Assembly (NCBI GenBank): GCA_900548075.1
Contig: URJD01000089.1
Span: 1-7,114, forward strand
DNA from: an uncultured Collinsella sp.
Lineage (GTDB): Bacteria; Actinomycetota; Coriobacteriia; Coriobacteriales; Coriobacteriaceae
DNA: 7,114 bases
Direction: 5' to 3'
Position numbers and translations under genes: made by a program. Below, piece by piece: positions 1-6,510 of this stretch (position 1 is its first letter; each line of letters begins with the position of its first letter). The notes under the pieces were generated by a model. That model was not told where the DNA came from. It made no database searches and was given only the letters and a program-made list of their open reading frames with translations.

Positions 1-14
1 GTAAGATAGTCCGC

Positions 15-1826
15 ATGAATACTTCAATTGACATTTCCCACATCCGCAACTTCTCGATCGTTGCGCATATTGACCATGGCAAGTCCACGATCAGTGACCG
101 CATCCTCGAGCTCACCCATACCGTCGATGAGCGCGACATGGAGTCGCAGCTGCTTGACACGATGGACATTGAGCGCGAGCGCGGCATCACGATCAAGTCC
201 AATGCCGTTCGCGTGTCCTACGACGCCGACGACGGCGAGACGTATCAGTTCAACCTGATCGATACGCCGGGTCACGTGGACTTCACCTACGAGGTCTCGC
301 GTTCGCTTGCTGCTTGCGAGGGTGCGGTGCTCGTCGTGGACGCCACTCAGGGCGTCGAGGCGCAGACCGTTTCCAACGCGACGCTCGCCATGAACGCCAA
401 CTTGGACATTGTTCCGGCCATCAATAAGATCGACCTTCCCTCGGCGCACCCCGACGAGGTTAAGACCGAGATCGAAGACGATCTGGCCATTCCCGCCGAC
501 GATGCCGTGTGCGTGTCGGGCAAGACCGGCGAGGGCATCCACGATCTGCTGGAGTCCATCGTCTTTTTGATCTCGCCTCCCAAGGGCGATGCAAATGGCC
601 CTCTCAAGGCACTTATTCTGGATTCGTACTTCGATGAGTACCGCGGCGTCGTCGCTACGGTGCGCGTCTTTGACGGTTCAATCAAAAAGGGCGATACCCT
701 GCGCATGATGCAGGCCAAGGGCGACTTCTTGGTCGACGGCGTGGGCGTCAAGCGCCCCGCCGAGACGCCGGTCGATGCTCTGACCGTCGGCGAGGTCGGC
801 TACGTGGTAACGGGCCTGAAGGACCCCGAGGCCGTGCGCGTGGGCGATACCCTTACGTGGGCTTCGAACCCCTGTCCCGAGCCGCTGCCGGGCTACCGTG
901 AGGCCAAGCCCATGGTCTACACGGGCCTGTTCCCCATCGACAACAAGGACTATGAGAACCTGCGCGACGCGCTCGATAAGCTGCACGTCAACGATCCGTC
1001 GTTGGTGTGGGAGCCCGAGACGTCGGTGGCGCTGGGCTTTGGCTTCCGCGTGGGCTTCCTGGGCCTGCTGCACATGGAGGTCGTCAAGGAGCGCCTGGAG
1101 CGCGAGTTCAATCTGGACCTGATCGCCACGAGCCCCTCGGTCGACTACCACGTGTACAAGACTGATGGCGAGATGATCGATGTTCGCAGCCCGCAGGATC
1201 TGCCCGAGGCCACGCGCATCGAGCGTATCGAAGAGCCCTACCTCAAGGCAAAGATCATCTGCCCGCCCGAGTATACGGGTGCCGTCATGCAGCTCGCTAT
1301 CGAACACCGTGGCGTCACGACCGATATGATCCACCTGACGAGCAAATCGGTCGAGATGCGCTTTGATATGCCGCTCGCCGAGCTCATCTTGGACTTCTTC
1401 GATCAGCTCAAGAGCCGCACCAAGGGTTACGCCTCGCTCGACTACGAGTTCAACGAATATCGCCCCTCCGAGCTCGTCAAGCTCGATATCCTGCTTTCGG
1501 GCGACGAGGTGGACGCGCTGTCGTTTATCGTGCACAAGGACAAGGCCTATGGTCTGGCCCGCGGCCTGTGCGATAAGCTCAAGGAGATCATCCCGCGACA
1601 GCTGTTCGAGGTTCCTATCCAGGGCGCCATCGGCAATAAGATCATCGCCCGCTCTACCGTTAAGGCGCGCCGCAAGGACGTGCTGGCCAAGTGTTACGGC
1701 GGCGATATCTCGCGAAAGCGCAAGCTGCTCGAGAAGCAGAAAGAGGGCAAGAAGCGCATGAAGGCCATCGGTTCGGTCGAGGTTCCGCAGGAGGCCTTTA
1801 TGGCGATTCTCAAGGTGGACGAGTAG
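15..1826 (+). CDS. lepA: Elongation factor 4 (LepA), ribosomal back-translocase GTPase
   Basis: A 603-residue translational GTPase, close to the usual LepA length of about 600, so it looks complete. LepA binds the ribosome and affects initiation and elongation, and is described as back-translocating stalled ribosomes. Visible GTPase motifs are the P-loop AHIDHGKST (17-25), the switch I region RERGIT (54-59), DTPGH (83-87), NKID (137-140) and a G5 motif reading SGKTG (168-172) where SAKTG is usual. The LepA-specific C-terminal domain is present, with IGNKIIARSTVKA and YGGDISRKRKLLEKQKEGKKR near the end; this separates it from EF-G. The start at 15 leaves nine residues before IRNFS, slightly more than in E. 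coli. The 14 bases upstream hold no clear ribosome binding site and stay open in this frame, so a start outside the window cannot be fully excluded. It is followed 4 nt later by dus. Confidence 0.97.
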   Translation: MNTSIDISHIRNFSIVAHIDHGKSTISDRILELTHTVDERDMESQLLDTMDIERERGITIKSNAVRVSYDADDGETYQFNLIDTPGHVDFTYEVSRSLAACEGAVLVVDATQGVEAQTVSNATLAMNANLDIVPAINKIDLPSAHPDEVKTEIEDDLAIPADDAVCVSGKTGEGIHDLLESIVFLISPPKGDANGPLKALILDSYFDEYRGVVATVRVFDGSIKKGDTLRMMQAKGDFLVDGVGVKRPAETPVDALTVGEVGYVVTGLKDPEAVRVGDTLTWASNPCPEPLPGYREAKPMVYTGLFPIDNKDYENLRDALDKLHVNDPSLVWEPETSVALGFGFRVGFLGLLHMEVVKERLEREFNLDLIATSPSVDYHVYKTDGEMIDVRSPQDLPEATRIERIEEPYLKAKIICPPEYTGAVMQLAIEHRGVTTDMIHLTSKSVEMRFDMPLAELILDFFDQLKSRTKGYASLDYEFNEYRPSELVKLDILLSGDEVDALSFIVHKDKAYGLARGLCDKLKEIIPRQLFEVPIQGAIGNKIIARSTVKARRKDVLAKCYGGDISRKRKLLEKQKEGKKRMKAIGSVEVPQEAFMAILKVDE

Positions 1827-1830
1827 ATCC

Positions 1831-2874
1831 ATGGCGCTTTCTGAATACAGCAAGCGGCTGCTGGGCGCCTATGCCGAGCAGCCGTTCCTTATGGCTCCCA
1901 TGGCGGGCGTAACCGACCCCGCCTATCGCATCATGTGTCGCCGCCGCGGCGCCAACTTTGCCTACAGCGAGATGGTGAGCGTTGCAGGCCTTGCCTATGC
2001 CAGCAACAAGACGTGGCGCCTGGTGCTGCCGGCCGACGAGGAACAGCAGATTTGCGTGCAGCTCTTTGGTTCCAAGCCCGATCAGTTTGCGAGTGCCGTC
2101 GCTGCCGTCGAGGAACGCGTGGGCGATCGCCTGTCATTGATTGATATCAACATGGCCTGTCCGGCTCGCAAGGTCGTTACCAAGGGCGAGGGCTCGGCGC
2201 TTATGCGCACGCCCGACCTCGCCGAGAAGATTGTCGAGGCAGCGGTGGGCGCGGCGCATGTTCCCGTGACCGTGAAGATTCGCAAGGGTTTTTATGCCGA
2301 GGATCGCAACGCCGCAACGTTTGCCCAGATGCTCGAAGGGGCGGGCGCCTCTGCAGTTGCCGTGCACGGTCGTTGTGCCACGCAGCTCTATACGGGCCAG
2401 GCCGATTGGTCTGTCGTCGATGAGGTTGCCGAAGCCGTCGAGATTCCCGTGATTGGTTCGGGCGATGTGTTCTCGGCCGAGGACGCTGCTGAGCATCTGA
2501 GCGGTTCGGTTGCCAGCGCGGTGTTTATTGCGCGCGGTATCTACGGCAATCCCTGGGTGTTCGGCGATGCACACGCCCTTGCACTCGATGGCACGCCGGT
2601 TCCTTCTCGCTCCTCGGTCGAGCGCCTGGAGGCCCTGCGTGAGCATCTGACGTTGACGCACGAGCTTCTGCCGCTTATGTCGCGCGCCCGTACGTATGCA
2701 AGCTGGTACTTAAAGGGTATGCCCCATGCCGCCGCCTGGCGCGCTCGGGTGGTGCGTTGCTCCACGTACGAGGAGTTTATGGCACTGGTCGATGATATCG
2801 AGCGCGACGTGGTGGCCTGCGAGGCCGCGCTTGCCGCCGGTGAGTCGGTGCCCGCTCATCCGCTGGAGGCCTAA
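1831..2874 (+). CDS. dus: tRNA-dihydrouridine synthase (DusB-like)
   Basis: A 347-residue flavoenzyme of the Dus family (COG0042 type), which reduces uridines in the tRNA D-loop region to dihydrouridine using FMN and NAD(P)H. The TIM-barrel motifs appear in order: MAPMAGVTDPAYR (21-33, FMN pocket), SEMVS (46-50), VQLFG (76-80), DINMACP with the catalytic cysteine C110, VKIRKG with FMN-contacting K149, VHGR with H179, GSGDVF (209-214) and ARGIYGNPW (234-242). A helical C-terminal domain follows and includes WYLKG, typical of the family. The residue before the catalytic cysteine is Ala rather than the common Gly, and HGRC replaces the usual HGRT. The ATG lies 4 nt after the lepA stop, with a GGTGG stretch upstream inside lepA as possible ribosome binding site; the pair is probably co-transcribed. 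Which uridine it targets cannot be told from sequence alone. Confidence 0.95.
   Translation: MALSEYSKRLLGAYAEQPFLMAPMAGVTDPAYRIMCRRRGANFAYSEMVSVAGLAYASNKTWRLVLPADEEQQICVQLFGSKPDQFASAVAAVEERVGDRLSLIDINMACPARKVVTKGEGSALMRTPDLAEKIVEAAVGAAHVPVTVKIRKGFYAEDRNAATFAQMLEGAGASAVAVHGRCATQLYTGQADWSVVDEVAEAVEIPVIGSGDVFSAEDAAEHLSGSVASAVFIARGIYGNPWVFGDAHALALDGTPVPSRSSVERLEALREHLTLTHELLPLMSRARTYASWYLKGMPHAAAWRARVVRCSTYEEFMALVDDIERDVVACEAALAAGESVPAHPLEA
2865..2869 (+). promoter_or_regulatory. Shine-Dalgarno site for hemW
   Basis: GGAGG inside the last codons of dus, 7 nt before the GTG at 2877. It decides the GTG start, since no ATG is suitably placed and the conserved N-terminus begins immediately. Confidence 0.75.
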
Positions 2875-2876
2875 CG

Positions 2877-4109
2877 GTGGCCGTTACTGCGCTGTATGTG
2901 CACGTGCCGTTTTGTGCTCAAAAATGCCGCTATTGCGACTTTGACTCGCAAAGCTTGGCGCCGTGCGACCTGGACGCTGCGCTCGATGCCTATTTTGAGC
3001 ACCTGTATGCGCGCCTCGATGCTTTTGGCAACGCTGGGGCACTCAGGCAGATCCGCACTGTCTACGTAGGCGGCGGCACGCCGTCGCTGGCAGGGGAGCG
3101 CCTGGTGAAACTTGCCCGTCGTATCTCCATGTGGTGCAAGCCCGTTGAGTTTACTTGCGAAGCCAATCCTGAGTCGCTGACCGCTGAGCTCGCCACCGCG
3201 CTTGCTGAGGCGGGTGTCACGCGCATCTCTCTGGGCGTGCAGACCCTCGACAATACCGAGTTGGCCGTCATTGGCCGCATTCATGATGCCGAACGGGCAC
3301 TTGAGGCTATCGTGACGGTGAAGGATGTTGGGCTCGATGTGTCGTGCGACCTTATGTGCGGGCTTCCCGGACAGACTATGGCGAGCTGGCAGTACACGCT
3401 CGATGGCGCGCTTGCGGCGGCCCCGCACCATGTGTCGGTCTATCCTCTCACGCTCGAGGAGGGCACGCCGCTTTACCGCATGGCGTGCCGTGACGAGTCG
3501 CTTGAGCCCGATGAGGATTTCCAAGCCGCATGCATGGACGTTGCGCGCGAGCGGCTGAGTTCGGCGGGCTACCATCCGTATGAGGTGGCGAGCTACGCGC
3601 TCGATGGGCATGAATGTGCTCATAATATCGCCTACTGGACTGGTCGGGGCTATCTGGGTTTGGGTCGTTCTGCCGCGGGTATGCTCGATGCCGAGGATTT
3701 CGATCGCCTGGCTGGGCTGTTTCCCGGCGTGGCCCCCCGTGGTGACTTTCACCGCGTGCGTCTGGTCCAGCGCAACGATGACGCGACGTTGTTTGAGGCC
3801 GAGTACCTGACATATCGCGAGGCGGCAGCCGAGGACCTGATGCTCGCTTGTCGCATGACGCGCGGTATTGATTCCGACCTGTTGGTTCGCGCGTCTCGTG
3901 TCATCCCCTCTGAGGAGCTGACAGTGGCTTGTGACCGTGCTCTTGAGCTTGGGCTTGCCACTTGGGTGCCCGAGAACGGTGATACCCATGTGGGGCCTAT
4001 TGCCTCTGACGATGTCGTCACCGGCCGCATCTGTGCCCGCCTGGCGCCGACCCACCTGGGTTGGCTCGATGGAAATGTTCTGTTCGAGCTGTTTTGGGGT
4101 CTAGCTTAG
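2877..4109 (+). CDS. hemW: Radical SAM haem chaperone HemW
   Basis: A 410-residue radical SAM protein of the HemW group, formerly annotated as oxygen-independent coproporphyrinogen III oxidase. HemW binds haem and delivers it to target proteins; it does not carry out the HemN decarboxylation. The 4Fe-4S motif CAQKCRYCDF has cysteines C13, C17 and C20 followed by Phe22; the true HemN enzyme has a fourth cysteine there, so HemW is the better call. GGGTPS (65-70), the CEANPE and RISLGVQT stretches, DLMCGLPGQT and the SVYPLTLEEGTPL block are all typical. HNIAYW (H249) is also present. The usual GAHG motif after it reads SAAG (265-268). The HemN C-terminal domain is intact. The GTG start is 2 nt after the dus stop and has a good GGAGG at 7 nt, so it is translationally linked to dus. 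About 58 nt of spacer separates it from the next gene. Confidence 0.95.
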   Translation: MAVTALYVHVPFCAQKCRYCDFDSQSLAPCDLDAALDAYFEHLYARLDAFGNAGALRQIRTVYVGGGTPSLAGERLVKLARRISMWCKPVEFTCEANPESLTAELATALAEAGVTRISLGVQTLDNTELAVIGRIHDAERALEAIVTVKDVGLDVSCDLMCGLPGQTMASWQYTLDGALAAAPHHVSVYPLTLEEGTPLYRMACRDESLEPDEDFQAACMDVARERLSSAGYHPYEVASYALDGHECAHNIAYWTGRGYLGLGRSAAGMLDAEDFDRLAGLFPGVAPRGDFHRVRLVQRNDDATLFEAEYLTYREAAAEDLMLACRMTRGIDSDLLVRASRVIPSEELTVACDRALELGLATWVPENGDTHVGPIASDDVVTGRICARLAPTHLGWLDGNVLFELFWGLA

Positions 4110-4119
4110 GCCGCTCGGG

Positions 4120-4139
4120 TAGAATTACCGCAATATATA
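4120..4139 (+). promoter_or_regulatory. Possible promoter patch upstream of the membrane J-protein gene
   Basis: In a GC-rich background, the spacer after hemW has a short AT-rich run with two -10-like hexamers, TAGAAT (4120-4125) and TATATA (4134-4139). I find no good -35 hexamer at 16-18 nt from either; the nearest TTG-type match, TTGGGG at 4094-4099, is 20 nt from TAGAAT. A transcript from here would have a leader of about 20-35 nt, which fits the ribosome binding site at 4153. No CIRCE or HAIR heat-shock operator is visible. Confidence 0.3.
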
Positions 4140-4152
4140 CGCTGCTGTGAGC

Positions 4153-4158
4153 AGGAGG
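4153..4158 (+). promoter_or_regulatory. Strong Shine-Dalgarno deciding the start of the membrane J-protein
   Basis: A perfect AGGAGG followed by TT, 9 nt before the ATG at 4168. It favours that start over the GTG at 4147, which lies upstream of the site, and over the ATG at 4177, which would be 18 nt away. Confidence 0.8.
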
Positions 4159-4167
4159 TTGCCGCGC

Positions 4168-5271
4168 ATGGCGACGATGAACGAAAAAGATTACTACGAG
4201 ATCTTGGGTGTCTCCAAGGACGCCACCTCGCGTGATATTCAAAAGGCTTTCCAGCAAAAGGCCCGTAAGCTCCATCCGGACGTCAATAAGGAGCCGGATG
4301 CCGAGGAGAAGTTTAAAGAGGTTTCCGAGGCCTACGCCGTGCTCTCGGACGAGCAGAAGCGTGCGCGTTACGACGCCATGCGGTCGGGTAATCCCTTTGC
4401 GGGTGCACCGACGGCTTCGCCCTATGGCGGTGGCTATGCCGGCAGCGCCGGTTACGGCAATCCCTTTGATGGCGGTTTCCCCTTCGGGGGCGCCTGGGGC
4501 CAGCCCCGTCGCGGCCAGGCGGCCTACAACCCCGAGAGTGGTGCCAACGTGGTCGTCGATATCAAGCTCGACGCCAAGGAGGCCAAGGGCGGTGCCCACA
4601 AGACCGTTCGCTACACCCGCTTTGACACCTGCGGACATTGTGGCGGATCGGGCTCCGTTTCGTCAGAGCATGCCCACACCTGTCCGAGCTGCGGTGGCCG
4701 CGGCCACATCGACGTCGACTTGTCCTTCCTGTTTGGTGCGGGCACGTTCCAGACGGTTTGTCCTGAGTGCGGCGGTTCCGGCAAGGTCGTTGCCGACCCG
4801 TGCCCCGATTGCGGTGGCAGCGGCCGTACCCGCGTAACCTCCGAGCAGACGATTGAGTTTCCCGCCGGCACGCATGATGGCGACGAGGTGCGCATCCCCA
4901 ACATGGGTCATGCCGGCACGAACGGCGCTTCGGGCGGCGATCTGGTCGGTCGTGCGCACGTTGAGGCCGAGCGCCTGGAGGGTAAGGCTCGCACCGGCTT
5001 CTACCTCATGGGCATCATCGCTCCGTTTTTGGTGCTGTCGGCCATCTCGGGCGTGTTCTCCGCCTTTGCCATGATGTGCTTCATTCCGTTTGCCATGGGC
5101 TTGTTCATGGTGCTGTCGGACGGCGTGCTTCATCGCAGTCTGCTGTGGTGGAAGCGCGGCGCGATGCAGTTTGCCAATGGATTTGCCAACGGTTTTATGT
5201 TCGCGCTCGTGTCGGTTTGGTTCGCGAGCTGCTCGCAGCGGGCCGTGCTTTCGCCGTACGGAATTCAATAA
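4168..5271 (+). CDS. DnaJ-like zinc-finger J-protein with hydrophobic C-terminal membrane segments
   Basis: A 367-residue Hsp40-type co-chaperone with a hybrid layout. Seen directly: an N-terminal J domain (about 7-72) with HPD at 36-38, the motif that activates the DnaK ATPase; a Gly/Phe/Tyr/Pro-rich linker (74-118); the first strands of the DnaJ C-terminal domain I (about 126-152); and a complete zinc finger with four CxxCxGxG units starting at C155, C172, C198 and C212. The rest of domain I follows (about 223-268). Domain II and the dimerisation tail are missing. Instead residues 278-316 are almost wholly hydrophobic, long enough for two helices, and 339-355 could be a third. The basic residues R323, K329 and R330 lie between them, which would suit a cytoplasmic loop with the J domain also in the cytoplasm. 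About 41 of 61 J-domain residues match the downstream DnaJ, so the two are paralogues. It may recruit DnaK to the membrane; that is inference. Annotation as plain DnaJ would be misleading. Confidence 0.9.
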   Translation: MATMNEKDYYEILGVSKDATSRDIQKAFQQKARKLHPDVNKEPDAEEKFKEVSEAYAVLSDEQKRARYDAMRSGNPFAGAPTASPYGGGYAGSAGYGNPFDGGFPFGGAWGQPRRGQAAYNPESGANVVVDIKLDAKEAKGGAHKTVRYTRFDTCGHCGGSGSVSSEHAHTCPSCGGRGHIDVDLSFLFGAGTFQTVCPECGGSGKVVADPCPDCGGSGRTRVTSEQTIEFPAGTHDGDEVRIPNMGHAGTNGASGGDLVGRAHVEAERLEGKARTGFYLMGIIAPFLVLSAISGVFSAFAMMCFIPFAMGLFMVLSDGVLHRSLLWWKRGAMQFANGFANGFMFALVSVWFASCSQRAVLSPYGIQ

Positions 5272-5302
5272 CATCAAACCCTCTGTTTGCGCTCGGCCCA
5301 GC

Positions 5303-5331
5303 TTGGGTATAGGACGCACTGTGACAATAAT
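5303..5331 (+). promoter_or_regulatory. Weak candidate promoter for dnaJ in the 81 nt spacer
   Basis: TTGGGT (5303-5308) and AATAAT (5326-5331) are 17 nt apart; the -10 matches 5 of 6 consensus bases, the -35 only 3 of 6. The predicted transcript would start about 15 nt before the GTG at 5353, an unusually short leader that would still contain the ribosome binding site. A CIRCE or HAIR repeat is not seen. Read-through from upstream is an equally good explanation for dnaJ expression. Confidence 0.25.
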
Positions 5332-5338
5332 GAAAGTT

Positions 5339-5345
5339 GGAAGGA
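5339..5345 (+). promoter_or_regulatory. Shine-Dalgarno fixing the dnaJ GTG start
   Basis: GGAAGGA, 7 nt before the GTG at 5353. The reading frame is open further upstream to 5287, but those codons give no J-domain sequence and the ribosome binding site supports the shorter protein, which begins a few residues before the conserved DYYEVLGV. Confidence 0.7.
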
Positions 5346-5352
5346 TTCGGTC

Positions 5353-6501
5353 GTGTCGGAAAATAGGGATTACTACGAGGTACTTGGCGTTGACAAGGAT
5401 GCCGACGCGCGGACGATTAAGCGCGCGTTTCTAAAGAAAGCCCGTACGGTACACCCGGATGTTTCGGACGACCCCGAGGCCGAGGCCAAGTTCAAAGAGC
5501 TCAACGAGGCCTATTCCGTTCTTTCCGACGAGCAGAAGCGTGCTAACTACGACCGTTACGGCACCGCTGACGGCCCTGGTGGCTCTGGTTATGTCGACAT
5601 CAACGATATCTTTGGTGGCATGGGCATGGACGACCTGTTCTCGTCGTTCTTTGGCGGTGGCGCCGGTGGTGGCGCTCGCAGCCGTCGCGAGCGCCGTCGC
5701 GGTCGCGATATGGCCATCTCCCTTTCGGTGACGCTCGAGGAGGCGGCGCTCGGCTGCAAAAAGACGATCAGCTACGACCGCCTTGCCCCTTGCGATGACT
5801 GTAATGGTACCGGCAAGGCCGAGGGCGCGACCGAAAAGCAGTGCAGCCGCTGCCACGGCACAGGCTATGTGACGACGGTCCAGCGTTCTTTCCTGGGCCA
5901 GGTTCAGTCCTCTTCGCCCTGTCCCGACTGCCACGGCGAAGGCACGGTCATCGATCATCCCTGCGAGACCTGTGACGGCCAGGGCCGCACGCCTTCTCAC
6001 GAAAAGATTGACATCGATATTCCCGCTGGTGTTTCGACCGGTCGTCAGCTGCGCGTGAGTGGTTTTGGCGAGGCCGGCCTTCGTGGCGAGCCGTCGGGCG
6101 ACCTGATCGTCAACGTGCGTGTCGCCGACCACGAGCGTTTTAAGCGTAATGGCGATGACCTCTATCTGGTGAGCGATATCTCGATTGCGCAGGCCGCGCT
6201 CGGTTGCGAGATTGAGGTCGAGGGCATTATGCCTGACGAGGTCGTTAAAGTGACGATTCCCGCCGGCACACAGTACGGTGACACCGTGAGCGTTAACAAC
6301 TACGGCATGCCGCGTATCGGCGGTGGCGGCTCGCGCGGTCGTCTGATTGTGCAGCTGCGCGTGGTCGTTCCCACCAATCTCTCCAACAAGCAGCGCGAGC
6401 TGCTTCGCGCCTTTGCCGACGAGATGGGCGATGACGTCGCATCCGGTAAGAAGTCGGTGACCGACCGTATCAAGAGTGCCCTCGACGACATCCTCGATTA
6501 A
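5353..6501 (+). CDS. dnaJ: Chaperone protein DnaJ (class A Hsp40)
   Basis: A 382-residue canonical DnaJ, which hands unfolded clients to DnaK and triggers its ATP hydrolysis in the cytoplasm. Domains in order: J domain (about 6-70) with HPD at 34-36; a Gly/Phe-rich linker with DIFGG and FFGGG runs, then a very basic patch (SRRERRRGR); C-terminal domain I; a zinc finger with four CxxCxGxG-type units beginning at C147, C164, C190 and C204; the remainder of domain I with PAGVSTG; then a full domain II with NGDDLYL, QAALGCEIEVEG and IPAGTQYGD, and a dimerisation tail ending near LSNKQRELLRAFADEM. All parts expected for the family are present. The Gly/Phe region is short, and the DnaK-J2-like spacing is typical of actinobacterial copies. 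Start is GTG. Its stop codon overlaps the mtaB ribosome binding site. It is the functional full-length partner of the membrane J-protein just upstream. Confidence 0.96.
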   Translation: MSENRDYYEVLGVDKDADARTIKRAFLKKARTVHPDVSDDPEAEAKFKELNEAYSVLSDEQKRANYDRYGTADGPGGSGYVDINDIFGGMGMDDLFSSFFGGGAGGGARSRRERRRGRDMAISLSVTLEEAALGCKKTISYDRLAPCDDCNGTGKAEGATEKQCSRCHGTGYVTTVQRSFLGQVQSSSPCPDCHGEGTVIDHPCETCDGQGRTPSHEKIDIDIPAGVSTGRQLRVSGFGEAGLRGEPSGDLIVNVRVADHERFKRNGDDLYLVSDISIAQAALGCEIEVEGIMPDEVVKVTIPAGTQYGDTVSVNNYGMPRIGGGGSRGRLIVQLRVVVPTNLSNKQRELLRAFADEMGDDVASGKKSVTDRIKSALDDILD

Positions 6502-6505
6502 GGAG
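6500..6505 (+). promoter_or_regulatory. mtaB Shine-Dalgarno overlapping the dnaJ stop codon
   Basis: AAGGAG, whose first two bases are the last two of the dnaJ TAA. It lies 5 nt before the GTG at 6511, implying translational coupling of the two genes. Confidence 0.7.
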
Positions 6506-6510
6506 CCCGT

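Noticed and set aside
678..1853. 391-codon open frame on the - strand opposite lepA
   Set aside because: Same codon-bias shadow; the composition is that of an antisense frame, rich in Leu, Asp, Ala and Arg, without domain signatures.
2871..4055. 394-codon open frame on the - strand opposite hemW
   Set aside because: Shadow of the hemW coding bias; no family motifs, and hemW has every expected motif and a good ribosome binding site.
4118..4129. GGTAGAATTACC as an operator palindrome
   Set aside because: Only four base pairs match, the flanks do not pair, and there is no second copy in the window.
4630..4827. Repeated tgc-ggt/gga-type units as a tandem DNA repeat
   Set aside because: They encode the four zinc-finger CxxCxGxG motifs; spacing is irregular and explained by the protein.
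4980..5271. The odd C-terminus of the first J-protein as a frameshift artefact of a normal dnaJ
   Set aside because: No DnaJ domain II sequence appears in the other + frames after 4980, the in-frame sequence is a coherent hydrophobic segment with basic loops, and codon use stays like the neighbours.
5297..5307. Small palindrome CCCAGCTTGGG as a terminator or operator between the J-protein genes
   Set aside because: Only a 4 bp stem with a 3-base loop and no T-run after it; expected by chance in GC-rich DNA.
4110..5352. CIRCE (TTAGCACTC-N9-GAGTGCTAA) or HAIR heat-shock operators near the J genes
   Set aside because: Looked for in both spacers; neither half-site is present.
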